Notes: generated by a model not told the origin, from the sequence alone. 49,325 nt of DNA from Reclinomonas americana ATCC 50394 (GCA_048213135.1 PS015064.1:155924-205248); one strand, 5' to 3'; shown: positions 11,972-26,464, counted from the stretch's first letter. Translations and numbers: made by a program.

Positions 11972-14292
11972 CACACCCATTGGCGGCTGCATGAGACCAC
12001 CCTGGCCCATTTGTGGCGGTGGTGGCTGCTGCTGTTGCTGCTGTTGCTGTTGTTGCATAGGCATGCCGTACGCAGCAATGTAGCTGGAGGCCTGCTGTGG
12101 CGTCGGCATCATCTGCATGTTCGCACCCGGCATCATGCCACCGCGACTTGGCGGCAGCGTGCGATTGGGGTTGTTGGCGGCCAACAGACGCTCCGCATCG
12201 GTACCGTGTCGCTCCGTCCGCGAGTCCTTCTTGAAGGCGTACGAGACGGTGATTTGGCGATTGCACAAAAACTGCCCGTGCATGGTCTCCAGCGCCGCAT
12301 CCGACGACTCGAACGAGTCAAACGACACGAAACCGAAGCCCTTGCTGTTGCCCGTGTCGGGGTCGCGCACAATCTTCGGCGTGCTGATGAGGTTGCCAAA
12401 CGACGAGAACGTGTCGTGCAGGATCTTCTCGTCGACGTCCGAGTCCAGGTTGCCGATAAAGAGGTTGGCGCCGACGTCGAGGTTCTTGCGGTCTTGGGAG
12501 GCCTGGAAAGGGGTGGGAGGGAGAGAAGGGAAAGGGTGGGAGGGAGAGAAGGGAAAAGAGTGAGGAATAGGAAAGGGTGGGAGGGAGAGAAGGGAAAGGG
12601 GGGAGGGAGAGAAGGGAAATGGTGGCGAGGGAGTGAAAGGAAAGGGCAGTGAGGGAGAAAAGTGACGGGTGGGAGGGTGACAGAGAGAAGGGAAGCGGTG
12701 GGCGTAGGTTTGCAATAGACGCAGAAGAGATAAGAAAGAGTGCAGCGCCCAGCGAGAAGGACATGGAAATGACAGAGCCCAGTACAGTGGATGAAGAAGG
12801 AGCTGCAGCGAAAGTGACAGCCTGCACAACGCGCTCACCTTGTTCACACGAATCGGCTTGCCGTACAACTTGATCATGTTCATGATCTTCATGGCGTACT
12901 CGGTGTCTTCCTCGTACTTGAACTCCACGAAACCGTAGCCCTGGTGGTCGCCCGACACGCGGTCCTTTGGGATGTAGACGTTGGCTGGAAACGGGAAAGG
13001 AAGGGAGGAAGACAAGATGAGATGCATGTCACAGACTCGATGTGAGTGAAACAAACAGCTTGGTCGGCGTGTTGTGAGTGCGGGCGAATATGCAACAGCA
13101 AGAAGGCGACGGCGCAGAGTGGAGAGGAGAGGAAGAAGAAGAGAAAATGGACGAGGAGATGAAGGAGGATGAGACAGGGTGCGGCAAGGCAGAGATGTAA
13201 GAATGCTACTGCGCATGCTGGCGATGCTGCCCTCTGTTGTACATGCAATGGCGAGAGAGAGAGAGAGAGAAAGACGGGAGAGAGAGAACACACGGCGCTG
13301 AAGCACACGCAAGAAGATGTGGGAGACAAGAGCGAGCTTTCGTGACAGCTGGATAGCTTGATATAAGCAGTGCAAATGCTCCTGTGCTGTGAATGCGGAC
13401 AATGCGACCCTCTGTTGTATACGCAACGGCGAGAGAGTGCAGAGAGTGCAGAAGCACGAAGACGTAGAAGAAAAGGCGAGGCGGAGAACGTGGTTTTGTT
13501 GTGCGAACGTTCCTGCTCTGCGAAAGCTATCGCTGGTGGCCTCGATTGTTCGCGTAATGGCAAGAGAGAGGGAGATAAGAGAGGGAGAGTGTGTGAGAGA
13601 GAGAACGAGGGAAAGAGAGAGTGAGGGGCACAAGCAAGAGGAAGCACAAGAAGCGGTGCGGCAGAACCAGGGTTCGTGATAGAATCCTCGCAATGTTGTG
13701 GCTGTACGAGTGCTCCTGCTCTATCCAAGCCATCGCTAGAGAGAATGAGAGAGAGATAGTGAAAAGACTGCGCAGATGCACAAGCAAGAAGAAAAGGCGA
13801 GATAGGAGGAGAAAGAGGTTTCGTGATAGAATCCTTCAATAGCAGTGGCTGTGCGAGTGCTCCAGACGAGCGACTGCACGCTTGATTGAAGAGTGAACGT
13901 GAAAAGTGAGAAATGCAAGTTCAGCATGATGCAACGTGACACTCTTCCCTTGCACCTCCTTGCAACCATGCAACACGCTTGCATCCCACACTTGCCCACT
14001 GCTCTCTCCTCGCACAAGTGTGTGACAAGTCATGTTGGACTCACACACACGTCCGCCCCCCACTTTCCTCCCTCACTCACCCACAGGCCCACACTGCAAA
14101 AACAACTCGCCCAGAATCGCCTCTGTCACACGCGGTTCCAGACCGCCAACATACACAGTGGCATCCTAAGAGAACACATGTTGAGTCACTCTTTTTCTCA
14201 TCGCAGAAACAGAGACGCGCGTGCATATGTGTGTGCATAAGCTTGCAGACCTGATTGCGCTCCACTGGCGTCTGCCACGACACGCCCGCCAT
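11972..14292 (-). CDS. SF3B4: splicing factor 3B subunit 4 (SF3b49), U2 snRNP protein
   Basis: Exons in sense order: 14251-14292, 14081-14165, 12839-12984, 11972-12502 (runs into a gap). The start ATG at 14292 gives [20 protein letters not shown], aligning residue for residue with the SF3B4 N-terminus ([13 protein letters not shown]). RRM1 follows with [16 protein letters not shown] and [20 protein letters not shown]2 has [29 protein letters not shown] and [15 protein letters not shown]. After RRM2 come [16 protein letters not shown] and a Met/Gln/Pro-rich tail with a ten-Gln run. SF3B4 belongs to the SF3b complex that binds around the branch point in the nucleus. The ~1.1 kb intron 12985-14080 carries tandem repeats. 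The C-terminus is missing at the gap (see 11350-11689). Confidence 0.97.
13030..13890. repeat. degenerate ~150-180-bp tandem repeat inside SF3B4 intron 2
   Basis: Related blocks recur: TGCCCTCTGTTGTACATGCAATGGCGAGAG near 13228 and ACCCTCTGTTGTATACGCAACGGCGAGAG near 13405; GTTCGTGATAGAATCCTCGCA near 13671 and GTTTCGTGATAGAATCCTTCA near 13818; TACGAGTGCTCCTGCTCTATCC near 13706 and GTGCGAGTGCTCCAGAC near 13850. The copies are interleaved with GA microsatellite. No coding evidence. Confidence 0.7.
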
Positions 14293-14405
14293 TTGTTGTG
14301 TGTGAAAGAGTGCGTGAGTGACCAAAGTGGACAGTTGCGCGCGCGGGTACTGTCCATTGTCCGCACACGCACACACACTCGTTTTGTCGTTTGAAGCACA
14401 GCAGC
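14293..14405. promoter_or_regulatory. 113-bp shared divergent promoter region (SF3B4 / small TM protein)
   Basis: Only 113 bases separate the two divergent start codons (SF3B4 ATG at 14292 on minus; small TM protein ATG at 14406 on plus). A 7-bp perfect inverted repeat, GGACAGT at 14329-14335 and ACTGTCC at 14349-14355, lies in the middle around a GC-rich spacer. It could be a binding site for a dimeric factor. No TATA box is evident. That this is a bidirectional promoter is inferred from spacing only. Confidence 0.5.
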
Positions 14406-14934
14406 ATGGACAAGGAAGGGTGAGTCTTGCATGTTGGTGCTGTGTGTCGATACACGTGTGCGTGCGTGCGTTTGCGTGCGCGCTCACAAGTTGGGCCATT
14501 TCGATGTCGCGTGTGCACGTGCTCTCTCTCCACTGTCCTTCTCGCATGCACACGATCACTTGCGTACACGCACGTGAGAAAGCCATGCGCACATCGCCTC
14601 TCCTTTTCTTTGTGTGTGCTTGCGTTTTTTGTGCAACATGGCGTTGTGCTAACTCGTTTGTTTGCCTTTCCCCCTTGTGTTAGTTTCTTGGCATTTGCCA
14701 TGCGCAAGGCGCGTCACCCCAACCACCGCCCCTTCATGATTGGCTTTGCCGCCATGTTTGTCGGCATTGCGATGTTGCCGGTGTCTGGTGAGTGAGAGAG
14801 AGGGAGAGAGAGAGAGGGAGAATGGAGGGAAGGAGAGAGGGAAGGAGAAGGGGAGAGAGAGAGAGAGGAGGAAGGGAAGGAGAGAGAGAAGACAGTGTGT
14901 CTGTTGAGATGAGATTGCATGCTTGTGTGTGTGT

Positions 14935-15020
<86 letters not shown>

Positions 15021-15239
15021 CGANNNNNNNNNNNNNNNNNNNNNNNNNNNNNNNNNNNNNNNNNNNNNNNNNNNNNNNNNNNNNNNNNNNNNNNNNNNNN
15101 NNNNNNNNNNNNNNNNNNNNNNNNNNNNNNNNNNNNNNNNNNNNNNNNNNNNNNNNNNNNNNNNNNNNNNNNNNNNNNNNNNNNNNNNNNNNNNNNNNNN
15201 NNNNNNNNNNNNNNNNNNNNNNNNNNNNNNNNNNNNNNG

Positions 15240-15327
<88 letters not shown>

Positions 15328-15609
15328 CGATCTCACGAGCTGTAGAACTTGGTTCGTGAAGCTTGTGCGTGAGAGGAGAGGCACTCTGAAGCAGTTCGCT
15401 TTCGTAGCTTGTTCATGTGGGTGTATGCTTGCTGCTAACTCAACTCTTCTCCACCTCTTCCATTGCCGCTTCGCAGAGGAGGACAAGAAGGCGTCTCGTG
15501 CGTACTGCTCATGCTGCTGCTGCCGCGCTGATCCTCGTCGTCAATGTGCCTTCTCACTTTGTATCAATGTGCAGCATTCGGTCGCAAGGTGGCAGGCGAG
15601 AAGCACTGA
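14406..15609 (+). CDS. 57-residue single-pass membrane protein, unknown
   Basis: Exons 14406-14419, 14684-14787, 15477-15497 and 15575-15609 (TGA) join in phase to 174 nt. The product starts MDKEGFLAFAMRKARHPNHR, has one membrane segment (PFMIGFAAMFVGIAMLPVS) with basic residues before it, and a charged tail ending GRKVAGEKH. Exon 3 is a 21-nt microexon. The model is tentative because a 215-N gap (15024-15238) within intron 2 could hide another exon. An alternative reading through the last intron would add a second hydrophobic helix, but that stretch (15498-15574) has a GTGCGT donor and CAG acceptor at 77 bp, the usual intron size here. Small size and basic N-flank suggest an organelle or ER membrane accessory protein; no family is recognised. 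Confidence 0.5.
14921..15327. repeat. (GT)n microsatellite around a 215-N gap
   Basis: (GT)n at 14921-15007 then (GA)n to 15023, Ns at 15024-15238, then (GT)n to 15300 and (GA)n to 15327. The same GT-then-GA order on both sides suggests the gap interrupts or duplicates one long array. It lies in intron 2 of the small TM gene. Confidence 0.9.
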
Positions 15610-15692
15610 GAAAGCGAGAGAGCACGTGTGTGTTCCACTGTGTGAAGCGCAGTGGCAATGCTTCCTAACCCTCTCGGATAAGTGTACATGGA

Positions 15693-17410
15693 ATGGCATC
15701 GCGTACATACAAAGAACGCCACCGCCGCGCGAAGTTCATTCTCGGATCAATTGTGTATGTCCCGCGCAGCCGTTCAACCTCGCTTCTTCTCTCCTCTCCC
15801 TCAGCAACCCGCCTGTTTTTCATCTGCTTCTTGCCACTGGTCTACACACGGAGAAGAAGATGCCGAGCGAAGGCATGGCCCCGACCATTGAACGATTCCC
15901 CTACGGATCAAAGCGGCGACACAGTTGCGCGCATGAGAGAGAGACGCACACACACACATATGCACTCTCTCACACACACACTCTTTCATTCACCACTCTG
16001 TGTGCGCATGCGTGAGAGTATAAAAATGCACGCTGACATCACTCTTGTGTGTGTGTGTGTGCAAGTCTATGCGACCTTCTGGCGCGACCACGCAGCAAGA
16101 CACAATGTTGAGTTCCCACTGGGCCCACACGACGCGCTTCTGCCAGTCAACGGACCCAAGTTGCTCGTCTCTGATGAACTGCTCGACTTGGGATCGTTCC
16201 GTCTTCATTGCGCTTTTTCCGGACTCTCATTGTCTCTGTTCTTCTCACACTGTGTGTGTGTTGTGCGTGCGTGCAGGAACGATGTGATGGAGTGGTCGCT
16301 GCGCAAGTGCAGGAACAGCAACAATGCGATGCTGTTTGGTGAGTCGAGTCAGCGATTGCCGGAGACTTGTTCCGGTGTCTCCTTGTTGCACGTGTGCATC
16401 GCTCTTTTGTTCTTCCGAGTCCTCCTCTCCTCGCATGCTCCTTTACCTGTTCAGGGCGATGCATCGCTGGTCGTGCATCTCGCTCATTGATGCATCGTTC
16501 TTCGCAACCGCATGTACTCTTGTCTTCTGGTCTTCTCTTAGTCAGCTATTTTCTCTTTCTGCTTGTCGCTGTGCTTGAGGCATGTGTTCCACACTCTCAT
16601 TGTCCGAGTACTCTTCATCCTCTGTCATGGTAGCTTGTTCGTCGTGCTTCTTCCTCCGTCTCTTCTTGTCGATGCATCCGTTGGATCCTGTTCATCGCGG
16701 CTTGAGGCAAGCGATTCATTCTCTCCGCACCCGGCGCTGCTCGTCGCAGTCTCGGTCGTGCCTGTTCCTCTGCTTGCCTTCTTCGTGGCCTTGGATAGCT
16801 GTGTCCTTTTTCTGTTCTGTATGTCGCTGGACTTGACCCATGCGATTCACTCTTCGTTTCCGTGTCATCCTCGTTCTCCATCGCATGCGTGTAGTCATTT
16901 TGTCGCCATGTGTTCCTCTCGCCTGCCTCTTTCTGCTCCTAGCTGTACTGCCGTTCCTCTCTTGCTTCCTGCGCATCGCGGCTTGAGTCATGCGATGCAC
17001 TCCTTGTCCGTGTGAGTCGTTTTGTTGCCTGTTTCTTCGCTCACTTTCCTCACCCCTTCCCCCCAGGCATCCTCCCCGACGACAAGGTCGACGACGACCA
17101 CGCTCTCGACAAGCCCGACGCCCACGGGTGCTATCACCACGGCACGGCCTGCGCGTTGCGTCTTCTCCTCCCTCCCTCCTTTTACCCTCTCTCTTTTCTC
17201 CTCACTCCGCATCACCCACACAGCCTGCCTCGCTCGGTGCGCCTGGCCAACGACGGCGACACCCTGCGAATCGTGGTCGACGCCAGCCAGCAGCTGCTGA
17301 CGTTCGAGGTCAATGGTTCGGTGATTCACGAGATCCCGATTACGCTGTCGGGGCATGTGCGATTGGCGCTGACCATGTGGAGGACAACGCACGTGGAGCT
17401 GGTGACGTAA
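15693..17410 (+). CDS. SPRY/B30.2-like domain protein, 227 aa
   Basis: Exons 15693-15754, 15805-15923, 16066-16231, 16277-16338, 17067-17154 and 17224-17410 (TAA) total 684 nt. The N-terminal ~60 residues are basic with a short hydrophobic stretch. The C-terminal ~150 residues look like a SPRY fold: an LSLNDVMEWSLRKCRNSNN strand region, an LFGILPDD turn, HGCYHHGTACA, then DGDTLRIVVD, QLLTFEVNGSVIHE and a closing HVRLALTMW strand, the usual order of 'D.i.v..D....l.F..NG' in SPRY modules. SPRY domains bind proteins, often in ubiquitin-ligase adaptors; no partner domain is seen. Two donors are GTTGCG (15924 and 17155), the second set by reading phase. It starts 83 bp after the small TM gene and converges with WDR5, 139 bp away. 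Confidence 0.6.
16339..17066. repeat. 728-bp intron with degenerate repeats
   Basis: Intron of the SPRY-like gene. CATCGCGGCTTGAGGCAAGCG near 16695 recurs as CATCGCGGCTTGAGTCATGCG near 16975, and shorter CATGCG/GATGCATCG pieces recur between and before them. It ends in a pyrimidine tract and CAG. Both strands read open in places, but nothing resembles a protein. Confidence 0.6.
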
Positions 17411-17549
17411 CGATCGTGTTGCTGGTGCGCACTCTCTGCCGAGTATTCTCGTCGACCATCAACAGTAAAACAATTCAAATGAGCGAGTGCAAGCTATGCG
17501 TGTGTATATTGTGAGTGCTTAATTGAAGTGACGCCAGACCGGCAGGGCG

Positions 17550-20539
<2,990 letters not shown>

Positions 20540-20591
20540 AACAACACGTAATGCAACAAGAACAAATTTCACTTAACAAGCTATATATCAT

Positions 20592-22077
20592 CTAGCACAT
20601 GTCGGCAAAGCCAAGCTCCCGCACGCCGACCTCGTACTCGGTGGGTGGTGTGGTGAGCATCAGCGCACACCAGCGTGCCTGGCTGATACCGCCACGCGTC
20701 TTCTCGCCGGGCAGTGTCACGCGGCACGTGAGGTTCCAGTTGGTGTCGTCGAATTGCACGCTGACCGAGTAGGCCTGGCCGGGCACGAGTCCCTGTACCG
20801 TCATCTCGCCCGTGACGGGGTTGATCTTCTCGCACGCCACCGTCTCCAGGTCCTCCGAGGTCACCAGCACCGTCATGCGCGTCTGTTCGCGTGGCAGTGA
20901 GCGCTGTTCGACGCTGTGCAGGGCCCATGGAGCGTGTGCCGACAGTGCCGTGTACACCGAGGCGTTCCACGTGAAGGTGACCGAGGTGCGACCGATGCGC
21001 TGCGCGGTGAATTGGAGGTGGCCCGGCTGCGCGAGCGATGTGCTCCACGGTCCCGTGGTCCAGTCGGAGGCAAGGCCGCGACCGCGCGCGCGTGTCACCA
21101 GACTGCATCCGTGCGGGCACGATTGCGGTGCGCGACGCGCTTGCAGAGCGAATTCGTGAATGGCGTTGGGGTTGAGCTTGGAGACTACTACGCCCACGGT
21201 GCCGGGACGCGCGCCGGCGCCCATCTCAATCTCCTCGAGATTGTGCAGGTGGCGGAGAGTCTCCACCTTGCTGGTTCGATCAATGCTCTTCACCACCATG
21301 CGGTACTCCACGTCGGCCGGCAGCCGACTGCGGTTGAACGAGAGCACAGCACACGACGTGCCGGCCCCCGCCGTGCCCTTGACCTGTGACACTCGTGGTG
21401 GCACAAAGGCTTCGCGCTCTGCCAAGCACAAAGACAAAAAAAGATCAGCACACTGTCCCTTGTTTCCACTCCTTCCACACGCGCACTCACCATCCATGGT
21501 CTCCGTAAAATACACAAAAATGCCCGTCGAGGTGCTGCCAATGACAAACGTGTTGTCGGGCGCCCAGCACAGCGACGGAATGGCGCGATGCGCCTCCGCA
21601 TCCAGCCCAAAATGGTCATCGTCGGTGATGGCCGAGGTGGGCACATCGCCGGCCTTGAGTGGCCGGCCCAGCGGCACGGCTTCGGGGCCAGGCTTGGCCA
21701 GTTTCCATGCTTGCAGCATCTGGTTCGCGCAAAGAGAAGAGGGTGAGCATGGTTGTCGCGCAAAGGAGATAGGAGGGGGGAATGAAGAGGGCACACCTCG
21801 CCAGCATGGCAGGTGATCAGTACGTCGCTGTCGGGCACAAAGGTGGCTGGACAGACACAGCCACGCGGATACACTGTGTGTCGCAGCGTGTCCGAGGATG
21901 TGTTGACGATTACGACGCCGCCGTTGGTGGCCTGGGAGCAAATGGCTAACCGCTTGCCATCCTGCGAGACGTAAAGAGTGAGAAGTCTATGATTATGATC
22001 ATGTTCTACGCGGACCGCAAGCCATCTCCACATTAGCTGCTCTCTCCCTGTCTCTGCGTTGTCTCTGTGTCCATTCC

Positions 22078-22125
<48 letters not shown>

Positions 22126-24093
22126 TCTCTTTCTTTCGCAACATTTCTGTCTCCTCAATCTACCCTTGATCTCCTTACTTTCTCGCTCCCTCTCTTGCAT
22201 TCCTTCTGCATTTCTACCTCTACCCTCTTCTGTCTCTTTCTCGTCTCAATCGCATCTCCTCTTGCTCTCTCCTCTCTCTCTCTCTCTTACGGTCGCTTTA
22301 CGCTCCTCCCTCTCCTCGTTCTTCTTGCTCTTCATTCATCATTCTCTTTTGCATCATTTCTGTCACTCATATCTATTTCCTTCATCTCTGTCTTCTCTCT
22401 CGATCGCTGTCGCATTACCCCTTCGTTCCTCGCTGTCCTCTGGCTTCACTCACCTTGCTCGCTCCTCTCTTCTCTCTCCTTCGCATTCCTCTTGCTCCCA
22501 CACTCGCCTTCTCAATTCTATCTGCACACTGTCATCTTTCATTCTTCGCCATCCCTCTCACGTCATCCATGTGGTTTCTCTTCTCTCTCCCTCTCCCTCT
22601 CCCTCTCCCCTCCCTCGCCCTTTCCCTTCACCCCCTTCCCCCTTTCCCCCCTTTTCCCTTTCCCTCTTTCCTCACCGATCGCCACGACACATGAAGAGGC
22701 TCGACGGCCGGCAACGGCGTAATGACAATGCGCATGCGCTGCGGCACGGACAGCGGCTTTCCGTTCGAGGCCACCTTCCACAACTCGCACGTGCCGTCGA
22801 GACCCGCGGTGCACAGCACGTCGCCGTCGGGTCGGAAGGCCAGTGAGCACACCGGTCGTGTGTGGCTGGTCGGGAACTCCAAAAACGTGCCCGACGACCT
22901 GGCCCACAGGCGCACAATGTAGTGCTGCGCCGGCAAGCCGGGGCTCGACACACCCTCGTCACCGAACGTGGCCACTACCGAATGCGCCGTCGCCACCTGC
23001 TCCAGACCCAAGCGCGGCGACATGGCCACAAACAGTGTCTCGTGACCTATTCCAAGTGAAAGTAAGTCATCTCATCCCTCCCCTCCTCTTCTCCTCTCTT
23101 TCTCTCATTCAGCGTACCGTGCTCGACAATTTCGACTGGCACCGGGAAATCGTCGTCCACGTCAAACAGCTGCAGTGTGGTGCCACTCGAAAAGACGAGG
23201 TGCGTGCCGGCGGGTGACCACGCCACGCAGTCGCTGGTGTAGCCGCCCTCCAACTTGAAGCGCTTGACCGTCTGCAAACCGCGATCGGGGCCCGACGGCG
23301 TGAGGCGCAGAATGCGTGGCCGAGCACCGCCGCACGCAATCAGATGCTGATTGGTCGGCGACATGGCCAGCACTCGCCGATCGCACCCTGCGCTGCCGGC
23401 CAGCGAGCCACCCGACAGGAGCGAGCTCACCGACAGCATCGCCACATCGTCGGACTCGTCGTCAATCGGCGTCGCCGCCGACATGCTCGACACGGTCGAA
23501 CCGCTGCTCACTCGCATGCCGCTACCGAATGGCGCAAACCACATCTGCAACACCAGCACCATGAGCACCTCGTCGAGCAGAGATAGAGATGCATGAGCAG
23601 CCAGGCAACGCACCTCCTCAAACATGCTCTCCGCATCGACAGCCTCGCGCACCCGCGTGCCCTCCAACCCTCGCCCCGCATCCGTCGACACATCGCCCTC
23701 GCCCGCCGACACGGTCGACACACGCGACGAACCGACCGTTGTTCCCATCATCAACACCGTCTCCCCGTGCGCACCACGCTGACTCGGCGACGAGCTGCTT
23801 CCGACGCTGCTTCCCTTTGCACTGCGCTTGCTGCTGCTGCTGTTGCTGGCGACTGATCCCTCACTGGCGCGTCGTCGCGAGTTGGGGCCAGTCACTGGCG
23901 GGAACTGTCGTCCTTTCACCACTGGCACCTGCGACGGCTTCAGTGGCGTGCGTCGTCCAGTGACCGACGAGGACGACGAGGCGCTGCGCATGACTGGTGC
24001 CTCGAAATCATCATCGTCGCTGTCGTAGGAGACATTGTCGATGTGTGCTGTGATAGCAGCTGCTGCACTGCGGTGCATGGTCTGTGTGGACAT
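20592..24093 (-). CDS. WD40 protein with Ser-rich N-terminus and FN3-like C-terminal half, 832 aa
   Basis: Exons in sense order: 23614-24093, 23118-23544, 22676-23046, 21797-21961, 21491-21719, 20592-21418 (TAG), 2,499 nt. The first ~170 residues are Ser-rich and acidic/basic mixed (NVSYDSDDDDFEAPVM; SSSSKRSAKGSSVGSSSS). WD-type blades follow: VAWSPAGTHLVFSSG, then HTRPVCSLAFRPDGDVLCTAGLDG with CELWKV, then LAICSQATNGGVVIVN and LCWAPDNTFVIGSTSTGIFV. The last ~270 residues contain beta-rich segments such as VEYRMVVKSIDRTSKVETL and PGQAYSVSVQFDD that suggest one or two fibronectin-III-like domains. No catalytic motif; probably a scaffold. The 714-bp intron 21962-22675 begins with a purine tract. 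The start ATG (24093) is the first in the open exon. Its stop lies 52 bp before the WDR5 start. Function unassigned. Confidence 0.72.
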
Positions 24094-24465
24094 GAGGAGG
24101 AGAAGATGAGACAAGTGTGGGGAAGAGATGAGAGCACGCGACGAACTCACATCTCTCTCTTGACACACACACACGCTTGCTCTCTCTGTGTCTCTGTCTG
24201 GCGCCTTGAGTGTATTGCTCGAGTCTGTGTGTGAGCGTGTTGCTTGCGCGCGCGTATGCTCACTCGACGGTTGTGTGCTCACTTTTGTGAAACTGAGGAG
24301 CAACACGGAAAATAATGCCACTCACTCACACTCACAAGAGCACACGCGCACACAGGGGCGCAGCTGGTTAACGAGAGGTGCACAAGAGAATGAGCATTTG
24401 TGCGCTCAAACAGAGACAGCGCATAGAAAGTGGCGATTCTTGACGAAATTTGCTGTGATTTTACA
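24094..24465. other. 372-bp intergenic space between two minus-strand WD40 genes
   Basis: Contains CA/CT microsatellite and no recognisable exon. It should hold the 3' end of the 24466-26464 gene and the promoter of the 20592-24093 gene. No specific site is visible. Confidence 0.6.
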
Positions 24466-26113
24466 CTACTTCTTCTTCTTGCCGCCCTTCTTGCCCTTCT
24501 TGTCGCCACCCTTTGACTTTTTCGCGGCCTTGGCCACTGCAGCCTGTGCAGCAGCCTCGCGCCGATTTTCCTCGGCCTCCACCAATCGCTTCTGGTCCAT
24601 GTAGTCCACGCACTTGGCCACTTGCTGCGCAGCGCACGATTCAGCACATTATCTCTGTCTCTCCCTCCCTCCGCATACATGACACGCACCTCCAGATCCC
24701 AGCTGCGCACAGTGTGGTCAAAGGAGCCCGAGAAGAGCAGGTTGGATTCGACATCGAGGCACACTTCGCGGACGCCGTCCGTGTGGCCCTCAAACACAAA
24801 CGTGCAGGAGCCGTCGCCGAGTCGCCATTGTCGTACGGTGCCGTCTTCACTGGCCGAGTGCAGCAGATCGCCGTGCAGCAGTAATGAGTACACGCAGTCG
24901 CGGTGGCCACGCATGGTGCGGAACGGCAGTCCATTCGGGGCCTGCAGAATGGTGAGGAGACGTACGGTGAACGGAGAAGGAGAAGAGGAGGCGCACCCGC
25001 AAATCATAAGCCCGCACAATGCCACTGGTCGATCCCACAAACAGCTGCGCCGACGAGTCGTCCACCGAGCAACACGACACGGCATCGATTTCGCCGCGGT
25101 AGCAGTTCAGCGCCTGACCGGTCTCGATGTCAAAGCACACCACGGTGCGGTCCCACGAGCCGCTCACCGCCATGCCCTTCACCGTCTGCCTCACGCAGCT
25201 CACGGCCGACGTGTGATGATTGTACACGGACAGTAACCGGTGCGACTCGGTATCGTGCACCACCACCACTCCATCGCCGCCGCCCGACAGCAGCGTTCGC
25301 CCACGCAGATCAATGCTATTCACCCCGCGCTCATGCGACTCAAATTCGCATTCGCATTCGCCCGACTGCACAGGCATGATGAGCAGCCGCAAATTTGATC
25401 ACGCAAAAAACGAACGCACATTGATATCCCACACGCGTGTGACGCCATCCGACGACGCCGAGCATAGCGTATCGCCCACTGTCGCCAGAGCCGTCACCGC
25501 ACCCTCATGTGCATCAAACACCTTGACACAATCGCCATTCTGTCCACAAATTTTTAAGCAATCATGGCGGAACAAACTGCCAACTGGCAAATCATCATCA
25601 TCCTCACACCTCGAGGTTGTACTCGGCCAGTGTTCCCTCCAGTCCGCCACAGATGAACGACGAGTCGGTGATGCGCAGCGATGAGATGGCACCGAGTGCG
25701 CCCGTGTACACCGAGTGCAACACGCTCGCCACCTGTGCTCCGGACACACACAAAAACGCGAGAGAGAGGAAATAAGCACGCACGAAGGCAAGCACACACA
25801 GGCAGGAAGGCGCAGAGCGCATGATGATGATGGTGGAGTGCATGTGTGTATGTGTGAGAGAGAGGGCAAGAGAGTGTGTCCGTGATCGTGATTTTTAGCC
25901 AATCGCTGATCGTTCTCTCTTGTGGCCCTCTCTGCGTCGCTCTCACTGTGCGCGTGTGTATGTGTGTACGTATGAGAGAGTGAGAGAGTGAAAGTGTGTG
26001 CGAGTGAGAGAGACGGTCTCTGATTGCGTGTGTCCGTGATCGTTGTCATTCGGATCATGCTCGTCTTGCGATCTCCTCTCAGTGTGAGTGTATGCGTGTG
26101 CACGTGTGTGCGT

Positions 26114-26153
<40 letters not shown>

Positions 26154-26464
26154 GAGAGAGAGTGAGCGCGTGTAACGCTTTCACAATCACTGGATCTCCT
26201 TCCCCTTCTCCTCCCCTTATCATCCCCATCTCCTCCCCTTCTCCTCCCCCTCTCCTCCCCTTCACCTCCCCATCTCATCCCCATCTCATCACACGCAACA
26301 TCCGGCGGCTTGAGCTGCCTAAACTCATGAATCATGGCCGCAGCCGCATCCATTCCCCCTCCCGCACTCTCCTCGCCCGCAGCCCGCGCGCTGTTCTTCG
26401 CACTCCCACCACCACTGCTCTTGCCCTTCTTTCCACCAGCCGAAGCTGCTGCCTTCTTGCTCAT
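24466..26464 (-). CDS. small WD40-repeat protein with lysine-rich C-terminal tail, 395 aa
   Basis: Exons in sense order: 26300-26464, 25610-25732, 25420-25539, 24997-25365, 24690-24941, 24466-24624 (TAG). All five introns fall in phase 0. MSKKAAASAGGKKGKSSGGG starts a basic low-complexity leader, followed by about seven WD blades, for example GALGAISSLRITDSSFICGG, AHEGAVTALATVGDTLCSAS, TRVWDIN, HERGVNSIDLRGRTLLSGG, TSAVSCVRQTVKGMAVSGSW, GHRDCVYSLLLHGDLLHSAS, GHTDGVREVCLDVESNLLF and GSFDHTVRSWDLE. A short coiled coil (MDQKRLVEAEENRREAAAQA) and a KKxKGG lysine run end the protein, which may bind RNA or the nucleolus. The first donor is GTTGCG. The 54-bp intron 25366-25419 is among the shortest. 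No ortholog can be named from the blades alone. Confidence 0.8.

Noticed and set aside
11321-13693. 790-aa minus frame running through SF3B4
   Set aside because: It reads through introns and Ns. The true SF3B4 exons are parts of it, but the stretch between RRM1 and RRM2 and everything upstream of 12984 is intron.
15417-15668. VMA21-like two-helix protein from reading through 15477-15668
   Set aside because: That frame does not match the phase carried from exon 2, and the hydrophobic stretch has perfect intron ends of the usual size.
14687-17410. One single gene joining the small TM protein and the SPRY-like protein
   Set aside because: The short model ends in phase at TGA 15609, and the SPRY model has its own ATG at 15693 and closes to 684 nt; a fusion would need an unsupported splice. 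Not fully excluded because of the gap.
20540-20572. WDR5 start at the upstream ATG (20572)
   Set aside because: In frame, but it adds a hydrophobic 11-residue lead (MKFVLVALRVV) absent from the family and leaves only 19 bp to the previous stop; 20539 is preferred though not proven.
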